64,000 nucleotides of DNA. Source: Roseburia sp. (GTDB taxonomy: Bacteria; Bacillota; Clostridia; Lachnospirales; Lachnospiraceae). The position numbers and the translations under genes are program-made. Positions 1 to 6,791 of this stretch are shown here, one piece after another; the stretch's first letter is position 1; every line of letters starts with the position of its first letter. The notes under the pieces are model-generated. The model was given only the letters and a program-made list of their open reading frames with translations. It ran no database searches and was not told the origin of the DNA. The stretch covers positions 34,614-98,613 of the forward strand of contig JAPFDX010000046.1 in assembly GCA_026168605.1 (NCBI GenBank). The letters run 5' to 3'.

Positions 1-494
1 CGCTTGAGTATCTGATCACGTATTTTCAGAATGTGGACGAGCCGGTGGAGATCGTCTTTTTTGGGGATCATCAGCCGAGTCTGTCCTCAAGCTTCTACCC
101 GTATCTGAACGGCAAAGGTCTGTCCGGCCTGACAACGGACGAGCTTCAGGCGCTCTATACCGTACCGTTTTTTATCTGGACGAACTACGAGACCAGCGAG
201 GAAACTGTGGATATCACAAGTCTGAACTTTCTCTCCTCACTGGCGCTTGAGCGGTCGGGACTTCCGCTTCCGGCATATAACCGTTTCCTGCTGGATCTGA
301 TGGAGGAGATCCCCGCGATCAACTCGCGCGGATATTACTCGAAATCCGCGGGCAGGTTCGTGCATCTGGAGGACGCGCAGGGGAAAGAGTCGGAGTGGAT
401 GAAGCAGTACGAGATGCTGCAATACAACAATATGTTTGACAAAAGAGGACAAAGTGAGCTGTTTTTCCCGTATTTGAAGGAAGAACAGCCGTGA
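1..494 (+). CDS. LTA synthase / phosphoglycerol transferase-type sulfatase, C-terminal part
   Basis: This is the 3' end of a gene whose start lies before the window; the reading frame is open from base 3. The visible ~164 residues carry the FFGDHQPSL motif, the metal-binding Asp-His pair typical of the last part of the alkaline-phosphatase/sulfatase fold in LtaS-like enzymes, followed by VPFFIWTNYE, another usual element of that family. These are membrane-anchored enzymes that move glycerol-phosphate units onto lipoteichoic acid or related glycopolymers outside the cell. The C-terminal ~80 residues form a variable tail. Family assignment is fairly safe; the exact substrate cannot be told because the membrane and catalytic Thr regions are outside the window. 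Confidence 0.8.
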   Translation, partial: LEYLITYFQNVDEPVEIVFFGDHQPSLSSSFYPYLNGKGLSGLTTDELQALYTVPFFIWTNYETSEETVDITSLNFLSSLALERSGLPLPAYNRFLLDLMEEIPAINSRGYYSKSAGRFVHLEDAQGKESEWMKQYEMLQYNNMFDKRGQSELFFPYLKEEQP

Positions 495-510
495 CAGGGA
501 GGACACAGGG

Positions 511-1539
511 ATGGAAATGGTGACACTGGGGCGGACCGGGATCACGGTCTGCAAGAATGGATTTGGTGCTTTGCCGATCCAGCGGATCGAAAAGGCGGAT
601 GCGGTCAGGCTGGCGCGGCGCGCCTATGAGGCTGGGATCAGATTTTTTGATACCGCGCGGTTTTACACGGACAGCGAGGAAAAGCTGGGAGAAGCGTTTG
701 AGGGAATGCGGGAAAAGGTCTATATCGCGACAAAGACGGCGGCAGAGGATGCGGCGGGATTCTGGCGCGATCTTGAGATTTCGCTCGGCAATCTGAAAAC
801 AGATTATATCGATCTTTACCAGTTCCACAACCCGTCCTTCTGCCCGAAGCCGGGCGACGGAACGGGGCTCTATGAGGCGATGCTTGAGGCGAAGGCGCAG
901 GGGAAGATCCGCCATATCGGCATCACGAACCACAGACTTGCGGTTGCGGAGGAAGCGGTCGCATCGGGGCTTTACGAGACGTTGCAGTTTCCGTTCTGCT
1001 ACCTGGCTTCGGAGAGGGACATTGCGCTGGCGGAGAAATGCCGCGAGGCGGGCATGGGCTTTATCGCGATGAAGGCGCTTTCGGGAGGTCTGATCACCAA
1101 TTCCGCGGCGGCATACGCCTTTCAGGCGCAGTATCCGTATGTGCTTCCAATCTGGGGCGTGCAGCGTGCGCATGAACTGGAGGAGTTTATCTCCTATATT
1201 GACAATCCTCCGGTGATGACGGATGAGATAAGAGCGGTGATCGAAAAGGACAGAGCGGAGCTTGCCGGAGAATTCTGCAGGGGCTGCGGTTACTGTATGC
1301 CGTGTCCGGTGGGAATCGAGATCAATAACTGTGCGAGAATGTCGCTGATGCTGCGGCGTGCGCCGTCGGAGGCACAGCTCACGCCGGAAATGCAGGAGAA
1401 GATGAAAAAGATCGAGGACTGCCTGCACTGTGGAAAATGCAGGGAAAAATGTCCTTACGGACTGGATACGCCGGCGCTTCTTGAGAAAAATTATGAGGAC
1501 TATAAGCGCGTGCTCAAAGGGGAAGTGCGCGTGCAGTAA
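511..1539 (+). CDS. Aldo/keto reductase with C-terminal double [4Fe-4S] domain
   Basis: A 342-residue cytoplasmic NAD(P)H-dependent oxidoreductase. Residues 1-250 form the aldo/keto reductase barrel: LGRTGITV start, FFDTARFY (catalytic Asp and Tyr), IATKT (Lys) and YQFHNP (His). The last ~90 residues add two ferredoxin-like motifs, CRGCGYCMPCP near residue 256 and CLHCGKCREKCP near residue 304, each with the CxxCxxCxxxCP spacing of a [4Fe-4S] site. This architecture is common in clostridial reductases, where electrons may be exchanged with ferredoxin; the substrate is unknown. The ATG follows GGGAGGACACAGGG. It sits 28 bp upstream of a HAD phosphatase in the same direction. Confidence 0.92.
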   Translation: MEMVTLGRTGITVCKNGFGALPIQRIEKADAVRLARRAYEAGIRFFDTARFYTDSEEKLGEAFEGMREKVYIATKTAAEDAAGFWRDLEISLGNLKTDYIDLYQFHNPSFCPKPGDGTGLYEAMLEAKAQGKIRHIGITNHRLAVAEEAVASGLYETLQFPFCYLASERDIALAEKCREAGMGFIAMKALSGGLITNSAAAYAFQAQYPYVLPIWGVQRAHELEEFISYIDNPPVMTDEIRAVIEKDRAELAGEFCRGCGYCMPCPVGIEINNCARMSLMLRRAPSEAQLTPEMQEKMKKIEDCLHCGKCREKCPYGLDTPALLEKNYEDYKRVLKGEVRVQ

Positions 1540-1567
1540 AAAACTGGATCAGAGGAAGAGGACAGCG

Positions 1568-2215
1568 ATGAGGAGATACGAAACGATTATTTTTGACATG
1601 GACGGGACAGTGCTGGATACCCTGGAGGATCTTGCGGATGCAGTCAATTACGTGCTGCGCAAGATGCAGATGCCGGAGCGTTCGATCGACGAGGTGCGGG
1701 AGTTTGTCGGCAACGGTGTGCGGCGGCTGATGGAGCTGGCGGTGCCGGACGGTTTTGACAACCCGCGGTTCGAGGAGACTTTCGCAGAATTTAAGGCATA
1801 CTATGGCGTACACTGTAACGACAAGACGAAGGCGTATGACGGGATCCTGCCGCTTCTTCGGGAGTTGAAGGAGGAGGGCTATGCGCTCGCCATCGTCTCG
1901 AACAAGCTTGACAGCGCGGTGAAGGAGTTGGCGGAGATTTATTTTGAGGGCATCGTCCCGGTGGCGATCGGAGAGATGGAGGGCGTGGCGAAAAAGCCTG
2001 CGCCGGATACTGTATACAAGGCGCTGGCGGAACTCGGGATGCCGGGGGAGACGGCGGTTTATGTGGGAGACTCCGATGTGGATATCATGACGGCGAAAAA
2101 TGCCGGACTTCCATGTATCTCCGTGCTCTGGGGCTTTCGCGACGAGGCGTTTCTGCGCGCGCACGGCGCGACGCAGTTTGTAAAAACGCCGAGGGAGATC
2201 CGGGATTTTTTGTAA
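1568..2215 (+). CDS. HAD-superfamily phosphatase, phosphoglycolate phosphatase-like
   Basis: A 215-residue HAD hydrolase of the Gph/PgmB type. All four motifs are visible: FDMDGTVLDT (nucleophile Asp), IVSNK, KKPAPDTVY (Lys) and YVGDSDVDIMTAKNAG (acidic pair). The cap domain sits between motifs I and II. The frame is open upstream to 1430, but the natural start is the ATG at 1568 after AGAGGAAGAGGAC, giving MRRYETIIFDMDG; the longer version would overlap the Fe-S reductase and add an atypical N-terminus. Probable role is dephosphorylation of phosphoglycolate or another small sugar phosphate, but HAD substrate specificity cannot be read from the sequence. Confidence 0.88.
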   Translation: MRRYETIIFDMDGTVLDTLEDLADAVNYVLRKMQMPERSIDEVREFVGNGVRRLMELAVPDGFDNPRFEETFAEFKAYYGVHCNDKTKAYDGILPLLRELKEEGYALAIVSNKLDSAVKELAEIYFEGIVPVAIGEMEGVAKKPAPDTVYKALAELGMPGETAVYVGDSDVDIMTAKNAGLPCISVLWGFRDEAFLRAHGATQFVKTPREIRDFL

Positions 2216-2267
2216 ACTGAAATCATATTTTAGAATAGTGGAACTGGTATGATCCGCGTATAAAATT

Positions 2268-2360
2268 CCTCCATTTACAGATACTATTTCCAGAAATGGA
2301 AAGTACAGTAGATGGAGGAATTTTTATATGAAAGCGACAGGAATTGTTCGAAGAATAGAT
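2268..2360 (+). repeat. 93-bp direct repeat, left copy (duplicated spoVT leader)
   Basis: These 93 bases are identical to 3963-4055, 1,695 bp downstream. They include a CCTCCAT...ATGGAGG inverted repeat, the ribosome site and the first 11 codons of spoVT. A short partly matching stretch (GTATAAAA) extends the similarity upstream to 2258. The two copies bracket the AT-rich ATPase gene. Confidence 0.97.
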
Positions 2361-2384
2361 TATGATTGTTCCCCAATTACATAA
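2328..2384 (+). pseudogene. Truncated spoVT 5' end
   Basis: The left repeat copy keeps the spoVT ATG and encodes MKATGIVRRID, then diverges (YDCSPIT) and stops at TAA 2382-2384, 18 codons in all. It keeps the original SD, so it may be translated as a leader peptide, but it lacks the rest of the AbrB domain. Best read as debris of the duplication that accompanied arrival of the ATPase gene. Confidence 0.8.
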
Positions 2385-2440
2385 AAATGAAGATGGTTTT
2401 CAGAAGATACAACAATCGAATGATTTTGGAAAGTTTAAAA

Positions 2441-2549
2441 TGCGTATAATCAGAAAATAGGTTATATTAAAACTTGCGTATAATCATAAAGAATGATAAA
2501 ATATTGCGTATAATCAAAGTATACAAGAGAAATATATATGCGTATAATC
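2441..2549 (+). repeat. Four phased TGCGTATAATC repeats upstream of the ATPase
   Basis: The 11-mer TGCGTATAATC occurs exactly at 2441, 2475, 2505 and 2539, spacing 34, 30 and 34 bp, close to three helical turns each. Each copy contains the consensus -10 hexamer TATAAT. The last copy ends one base before the ribosome site of the ATPase gene. A related CGCGTATAAAA is at 2255. Iteron-like operator or promoter array are the obvious readings. Confidence 0.9.
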
Positions 2550-2559
2550 GGAGAATGCT

Positions 2560-3918
2560 ATGGTATTAAAAAGAAAAATATATTCGAGATTGCTTGAATG
2601 GAAAGAGGAAGCACAAGGAAGCAAAGCCGTTCTGATTGAAGGAGCAAGACGTATCGGGAAATCAACAATTTGCGAAGAATTTGCAAAAAACGAATATGAT
2701 AATTATATTTTGATTGACTTTGCCAAAAAAGATAAGGATGTAGAACAGTATTTTGAAAGCTATTTAAATGACCTTGATACATTTTTTATGATGCTTCAGG
2801 CACATTTTGGGAAAAAATTAAAGAAAAGAGATGCCGTTATTATTTTTGACGAAGTACAGATGTATCCGCAGGCGAGAGCTGCAATTAAATATCTTGTGGC
2901 AGATGGAAGATATGACTATATGGAAACCGGGTCGTTGATTTCAATTAAAGAAAATGTGAAGGACATCGTAATACCTTCCGAAGAACGTCATTTGAATATG
3001 TATCCGTTGGATTTTGAAGAATTTGCGTGGGCGTTGGGGGAAGACATACTTTTAGAATGTATTAAAAATTGTTTCGACAAGAAAATTCCTATGGACAGAG
3101 GATTGCATAATAAAGCGATGCTTTTATTTAAACAGTATATGCTGGTTGGCGGAATGCCGAAACCGGTGATTCTTTTTGTAGATAACCATAAGGATTTTTC
3201 AGCAGCCGACAAAGAAAAGAGGGATATTCTGAAACTGTATAGGGAAGATATTATGAAAATAAATGCCCAGTACAGAAGTAAAGTACTGGCAATATTTGAT
3301 CAGATTCCGGGGCTGCTTTCACAACATGAAAAAAGAGTAATTTTTAAGAAAATACAGGAAGGCTCCTATGCGGAACAGTACGAAGAAACTTTTTTTTGGC
3401 TGGCAGATTCCATGATATCCAATGAGTGCTTTTTGTGCAACGATCCTAATATTGGATTATCTATAAACGAAGTAAGAACCTATGTAAAATGCTATATGGG
3501 AGATACCGGCTTGCTGGTAAGTCACGCGTTTGATGAGAATGAGCTGTTGGAAGATGAGGTATACAAACAAATATTGTCAGGCAGGCTTTCGATGAATGAA
3601 GGAATGCTATATGAAAATGTGATCGCACAGATGCTGACAGCAAATGGTCATAAACTATATTTTTATACACACTATAATGACGAGAAACACAGAAATGATA
3701 TTGAGATAGATTTTCTTCTTTCAAATAACAGTAAATTAAAGTATAAAATTTATCCGATTGAAGTAAAATCGGGAACCAAATATACCACGACATCTTTGAC
3801 AAGATTTAAAGAAAAATTTAGGAACAGAATCGGAGAATGTTATGTGATTCATCCAAGAAATCTGATCGTAAAGGAGGACATTGTGTGTATTCCGCCATAT
3901 ATGGCAATGTTGCTTTAA
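2560..3918 (+). CDS. AAA family ATPase with C-terminal DUF4143 domain
   Basis: A 452-residue protein of the widespread archaeal-type AAA/DUF4143 family. The N-terminal P-loop is GARRIGKST (about residues 28-36), Walker B is VIIFDEVQMYP (about 93-103), and METGSLIS lies where the sensor region is expected. The C-terminal half ends with a nuclease-like core (IDFLLSN, then IEVKSGTKYTT), the D...EVKSG pattern resembling PD-(D/E)XK folds. The cellular function of this family is not established; members are often scattered, multi-copy and strain-specific. Base composition is clearly more AT-rich than both neighbours. The start ATG follows CGGAG. The gene is bounded by a 93-bp duplication of the spoVT leader, so it appears to be a recent single-gene insertion. 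Confidence 0.85.
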   Translation: MVLKRKIYSRLLEWKEEAQGSKAVLIEGARRIGKSTICEEFAKNEYDNYILIDFAKKDKDVEQYFESYLNDLDTFFMMLQAHFGKKLKKRDAVIIFDEVQMYPQARAAIKYLVADGRYDYMETGSLISIKENVKDIVIPSEERHLNMYPLDFEEFAWALGEDILLECIKNCFDKKIPMDRGLHNKAMLLFKQYMLVGGMPKPVILFVDNHKDFSAADKEKRDILKLYREDIMKINAQYRSKVLAIFDQIPGLLSQHEKRVIFKKIQEGSYAEQYEETFFWLADSMISNECFLCNDPNIGLSINEVRTYVKCYMGDTGLLVSHAFDENELLEDEVYKQILSGRLSMNEGMLYENVIAQMLTANGHKLYFYTHYNDEKHRNDIEIDFLLSNNSKLKYKIYPIEVKSGTKYTTTSLTRFKEKFRNRIGECYVIHPRNLIVKEDIVCIPPYMAMLL

Positions 3919-3962
3919 AAGATCCATTGTCGCGATTAAAGATGAAAAAATAGTATAAAAAC

Positions 3963-4013
3963 CCTCCATTTACAGATACTATTTCCAGAAATGGAAAGTA
4001 CAGTAGATGGAGG
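3963..4013 (+). promoter_or_regulatory. spoVT leader hairpin that could sequester the ribosome site
   Basis: CCTCCAT (3963-3969) pairs with ATGGAGG (4007-4013), with an inner TTTCC/GGAAA stem. The right arm contains the GGAGG ribosome site of spoVT (ATG at 4023), so folding would hide it. The whole hairpin lies inside the 93-bp repeat (right copy 3963-4055), so an identical hairpin precedes the truncated copy at 2328. Confidence 0.6.
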
Positions 4014-4055
4014 AATTTTTATATGAAAGCGACAGGAATTGTTCGAAGAATAGAT
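3963..4055 (+). repeat. 93-bp direct repeat, right copy
   Basis: Identical to 2268-2360. Runs from the leader hairpin through codon 11 of the intact spoVT gene; after it the two loci diverge (GACCTTGG here, TATGATTG in the left copy). Confidence 0.97.
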
Positions 4056-4568
4056 GACCTTGGACGTATTGTTGTGCCGAAGGAGATCCGGCGCACACTC
4101 AGGATCCGGGAGGGGGATCCGCTGGAGATTTTTACGGACCGGGAGGGAGAGATCATTTTAAAGAAATATTCGCCGATCGGCGAACTGGGGCAGTTTGCGG
4201 GAGAATATGCGGAGAGCCTTGCCCAGACGACCGGGCATCTGGTGCTGATCACAGACTGCGATCACATCATCGCTGCGTCGGGGACGGGAAAAAAGGAATT
4301 TGAGGGAAAACCGATCAGCGCGCAGCTTGAGACGGCGATCGGGGAGCGAAAAAGCTTTCTCGCATCGAAGGAGGACTCCTCGTTTATCCGTCTGGCTCCG
4401 GACGACGCCGGGACATATTATCAGCAGGCGGTCAGCACGATCATCTGCGCGGGGGATGCGATCGGGGCTGTGGTGCTCTGCTCGAAGGAGGAAAAGAAAA
4501 TGACGGAGACCGAGAGTAAACTGGTTGCAGCGGCAGCGGGATTTCTGGGCAGACAGATGGAACAGTAG
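4023..4568 (+). CDS. spoVT: Stage V sporulation regulator SpoVT (AbrB family)
   Basis: A 181-residue DNA-binding regulator, nearly the length of Bacillus subtilis SpoVT (178). Residues 1-50 are the AbrB-type swapped-hairpin domain (MKATGIVRRIDDLGRIVVPKEIRR, read here in two parts: MKATGIVRRID and DLGRIVVPKEIRRTL); residues ~55-180 are the GAF-like domain. In spore formers it acts in the forespore to tune SigG-dependent genes. It supports a sporulating organism. The gene is downstream of a leader hairpin that can cover its SD. The upstream context has been altered by the ATPase insertion: only sequence from the hairpin onward is shared with the presumed ancestral leader at 2268, so the promoter may now be different. 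Confidence 0.93.
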   Translation: MKATGIVRRIDDLGRIVVPKEIRRTLRIREGDPLEIFTDREGEIILKKYSPIGELGQFAGEYAESLAQTTGHLVLITDCDHIIAASGTGKKEFEGKPISAQLETAIGERKSFLASKEDSSFIRLAPDDAGTYYQQAVSTIICAGDAIGAVVLCSKEEKKMTETESKLVAAAAGFLGRQMEQ

Positions 4569-4581
4569 GCATGAAAATGTC

Positions 4582-4640
4582 TTGACAGCACTTTTTCTGA
4601 TGTGGTATATTTTTAATATAAAGATAGAAATATACCACAT
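4582..4640 (+). promoter_or_regulatory. Promoter with 13-bp perfect inverted-repeat operator
   Basis: TTGACA (4582-4587) is followed 18 bp later by TATATT (4606-4611). A perfect inverted repeat, ATGTGGTATATTT (4600-4612) and AAATATACCACAT (4628-4640), overlaps the -10 and the start point and ends just before the AAGGAGG ribosome site of the following operon. The likely ligand is the XRE regulator encoded as third gene. Confidence 0.75.
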
Positions 4641-4654
4641 AAGGAGGAGACGCT

Positions 4655-5029
4655 ATGACAGTAAAAAAATTTTTATATGGTGCGCCGGGTTTTCTTTCAT
4701 TGTTAGGAATCATTGGACTCGTGAGCGATGAGAAGTTCTTTTTGTGTTTTTTTGCGAGCGTTCTTGACTTTGAATACTGGTTTGTGAAATCGGATGAAAT
4801 GCTTGAAGAATACATAAATAAGTCAGCGGCACGCGGGTTTTTCTGTGGAATGGCTACCATGGGGTGCGCTACCGTGTTTGATTTTTTTGTAAATAATAGT
4901 TCTGAGATGGATGCGCTTATTATGGGTCTGACGTTGGGCTGGGCGGTTGCACTGCTGGTCTATTCCATATCGACGGCATATTTCGGATTTAAGGAAAGAT
5001 GGGGAATGGAGAAGGAGGAGACGCCATGA
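4655..5029 (+). CDS. Small membrane protein, DUF3796-like (first of pair)
   Basis: A 124-residue protein with a hydrophobic N-terminal pair (FLSLLGIIGLV and FFLCFFASVLDFEYW) and two further membrane segments (GMATMGCATVFDFF and LGWAVALLVYSI). The GFLSLLGIIG...DEKFF...KSDEMLEEYINKSAARGFF layout is like DUF3796-type proteins, which usually occur next to a small XRE regulator. Function unknown. AAGGAGGAG precedes the ATG. The stop overlaps the next start (ATGA), so the two membrane proteins are probably translationally coupled and act together. Confidence 0.65.
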   Translation: MTVKKFLYGAPGFLSLLGIIGLVSDEKFFLCFFASVLDFEYWFVKSDEMLEEYINKSAARGFFCGMATMGCATVFDFFVNNSSEMDALIMGLTLGWAVALLVYSISTAYFGFKERWGMEKEETP

Positions 5030-5385
5030 AACATAGAATAAACTATCTTGGGTTTTTGTCCCTGCTGGCGCTGATCGCGGTGCTGGGATGGACGACGGAT
5101 AACAACGGACTTTATGGATTCTTCGGCTTTGTCTATTATATCCGCTATTTCCGGGTGATACCGGACGAATTTTTCCGGCTGAACCTGCAAAAGGCAGCCA
5201 CCTTTGCATTTATGGCAGAGATGATCTCCCTCGTCCCGTTTATGTTTTTCTGTACATACCGCTACACGTCTGCAAAAGCTGTCCCGATGGCATTTGGATT
5301 AAGCTTTGCCGTTACGATTTTTGCCTTTACCATCGCGCTTATTGTCTTAGAGTGGAGAGAGCGAAAGGGTGCAGCCTATGATTAA
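5026..5385 (+). CDS. Small membrane protein, DUF3796-like (second of pair)
   Basis: A 119-residue protein starting at the ATG that overlaps the previous stop, after GAAGGAGGAG. It repeats the layout of its neighbour: [16 protein letters not shown], then [32 protein letters not shown], then two membrane helices. The two are diverged paralogues. DUF3796 family membership is inferred from this pattern; biochemical role is unknown. The 3' end overlaps the start of the XRE regulator by 8 bases, completing a tight three-gene operon. Confidence 0.7.
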   Translation: MKHRINYLGFLSLLALIAVLGWTTDNNGLYGFFGFVYYIRYFRVIPDEFFRLNLQKAATFAFMAEMISLVPFMFFCTYRYTSAKAVPMAFGLSFAVTIFAFTIALIVLEWRERKGAAYD

Positions 5386-5575
5386 AAACCGCATCAAGGA
5401 ATTTCGGGCAAGATATGACATGAAGCAGGAGGAGCTGGCAAAGCGCGTAGGCGTCCGCAGGGAGACGATCGGAAATCTGGAAAAAGGAAGATATAATCCC
5501 TCGCTGGTACTGGCGTGGAACATCGCAAAGGTATTTGACGTTCCCATTGAAGAGATCTTTACCGTTGAGGAATAG
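5378..5575 (+). CDS. XRE-family helix-turn-helix regulator
   Basis: A 65-residue single-domain Cro/CI-type regulator: [25 protein letters not shown]... with the helix-turn-helix at about residues 15-38 and the characteristic [15 protein letters not shown] and PIEEIF. Small regulators of this kind commonly close DUF3796 operons. The start is the ATG at 5378, which overlaps the end of the preceding gene; an upstream GTG at 5369 is less plausible. Probable autoregulator acting on the inverted repeat at 4600-4640. Confidence 0.88.
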   Translation: MIKNRIKEFRARYDMKQEELAKRVGVRRETIGNLEKGRYNPSLVLAWNIAKVFDVPIEEIFTVEE

Positions 5576-5580
5576 GAGAG

Positions 5581-5625
5581 AAAACCGCAGCAGCCGTATT
5601 TTTGGCGCTGCGGTTTTCCCTCTCT
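5581..5625 (+). terminator. Rho-independent terminator after the XRE gene
   Basis: AAAACCGCAGC (5581-5591) pairs with GCTGCGGTTTT (5607-5617), followed by CCCTCTCTT. A flanking GAGAG/CTCTC extends the stem. Confidence 0.8.
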
Positions 5626-5690
5626 TGTGTAATCCAGCGGAAACGTGTAAAATGGTAGAAAGTATGTTTGCAGGAACGGGGAGATTGCGT

Positions 5691-6743
5691 GTGAGATTTA
5701 TACATATTTCGGATGTGCATCTGGGGGCGGAGCCGGATGCAGGGAGAGCGTGGAGCGCGAAGCGCAGACAGGACATCTGGGATTCCTTTGCACAGGTCAT
5801 TGCAGTGGCAGAGCGGGAAAAGCCGGAGTTCCTCTTTGTCACGGGAGATCTGTTTCACGGGCAGCCGCTGAAAAAGGAGTTGAAGGAAGTGGACGCGCTG
5901 TTTCGCCGGATTCCGGGGACACGCGTGATGCTCGTGGTGGGGAACCACGATTATCTGCGCGGGAAATCCTACTATCTGACCTATCCGTGGGCGGAGAATG
6001 TCTGTCTGTTCCGGCGGGAAGAAATCGACTGTTTTGAATTCCCGGAGCTTCAGACGGCTGTGTACGGGTGCAGCTACTGGCATAGGGAAATCGGAGAGCG
6101 CAAATATGACCGGGTGCGCCCAAAGCGGGACGGCTGGATAAATATTCTGCTTGCGCACGGCGGTGACGAACGGCATATCCCTTTTTCGACGGCACAGATT
6201 TTGCAAAATGGGTTTGACTATGTGGCTGCAGGTCATATCCACCGCGGCGGATGGCTGGCAGAGGGGCGCGCCGTGATGGCGGGAAGTCTTGAGCCGGTGG
6301 ACTGCAATGATACCGGACCGCACGGGTACTGGATGGGCAGCCTGACAAAGGCGGGCGCTTCCGTTCAGTTTTGTCCGGTCAAAAAGTGCGAGTACTGCCA
6401 CGAGACGTATGCTGTGAACGGCAGGACGACAGAGCAGGAGATCAGAGCGTGGGCGCAGGCGCTTTTGACGGAGCGCCCCGCATACCAGTATTTCCGGTTA
6501 AAGCTTACGGGGCGGAAAGACCCGGAGATCGTTTTTGATTTGCAGGGACTCGCAGAGATGGAGCGCATCGTGGATATCCGGCAGGAGCTTGTGCCGGATT
6601 ACGACTATGACAAGCTGCTGGCAGAGTATTCCGATTCCATTCTGGGGGCGTATATCCGACGGATGCAGAGAGGGGATATGGATGCGGTCAGGAGCCGTGC
6701 GTTGGAATACGGCGTCAATGCGCTTTTGGGCTATGAGCTGTGA
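5691..6743 (+). CDS. YhaO/SbcD-like metallophosphoesterase (DNA repair exonuclease family)
   Basis: A 350-residue calcineurin-type phosphoesterase. Metal-site motifs are in order: HISDVHLG near the start, FVTGDLFHG, VVGNHDYL, and AAGHIHRGG. This is the Mre11/SbcD fold as in Bacillus YhaO. The open frame extends to 5535, but GTG 5691 after GGGGAG gives the natural VRFIHISDVHLG start. It is followed 48 bp later by a YhaN/SbcC-like ATPase, the usual partner, so the two likely form a nuclease-ATPase complex acting on DNA ends or hairpins. Whether it truly replaces SbcCD or has another role is unknown. Confidence 0.88.
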   Translation: MRFIHISDVHLGAEPDAGRAWSAKRRQDIWDSFAQVIAVAEREKPEFLFVTGDLFHGQPLKKELKEVDALFRRIPGTRVMLVVGNHDYLRGKSYYLTYPWAENVCLFRREEIDCFEFPELQTAVYGCSYWHREIGERKYDRVRPKRDGWINILLAHGGDERHIPFSTAQILQNGFDYVAAGHIHRGGWLAEGRAVMAGSLEPVDCNDTGPHGYWMGSLTKAGASVQFCPVKKCEYCHETYAVNGRTTEQEIRAWAQALLTERPAYQYFRLKLTGRKDPEIVFDLQGLAEMERIVDIRQELVPDYDYDKLLAEYSDSILGAYIRRMQRGDMDAVRSRALEYGVNALLGYEL

Positions 6744-6791
6744 GTCGTGTGACAGAAGAAAATCGGGTGGAAGTGTGGGGACAGAGGATCA

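Noticed and set aside
319..1428. Long minus-strand frames across GC-rich genes, for example here and at 11791-12867 and 55713-56669
   Set aside because: They lie opposite clear, family-matching genes, are rich in Arg/His, and have no ribosome sites: antisense shadows.
2441..2549. CRISPR-like array
   Set aside because: Repeats are only 11 bp with spacers of about 20 bp of AT-rich, similar sequence, and no cas genes. Iteron or operator array is a better description.
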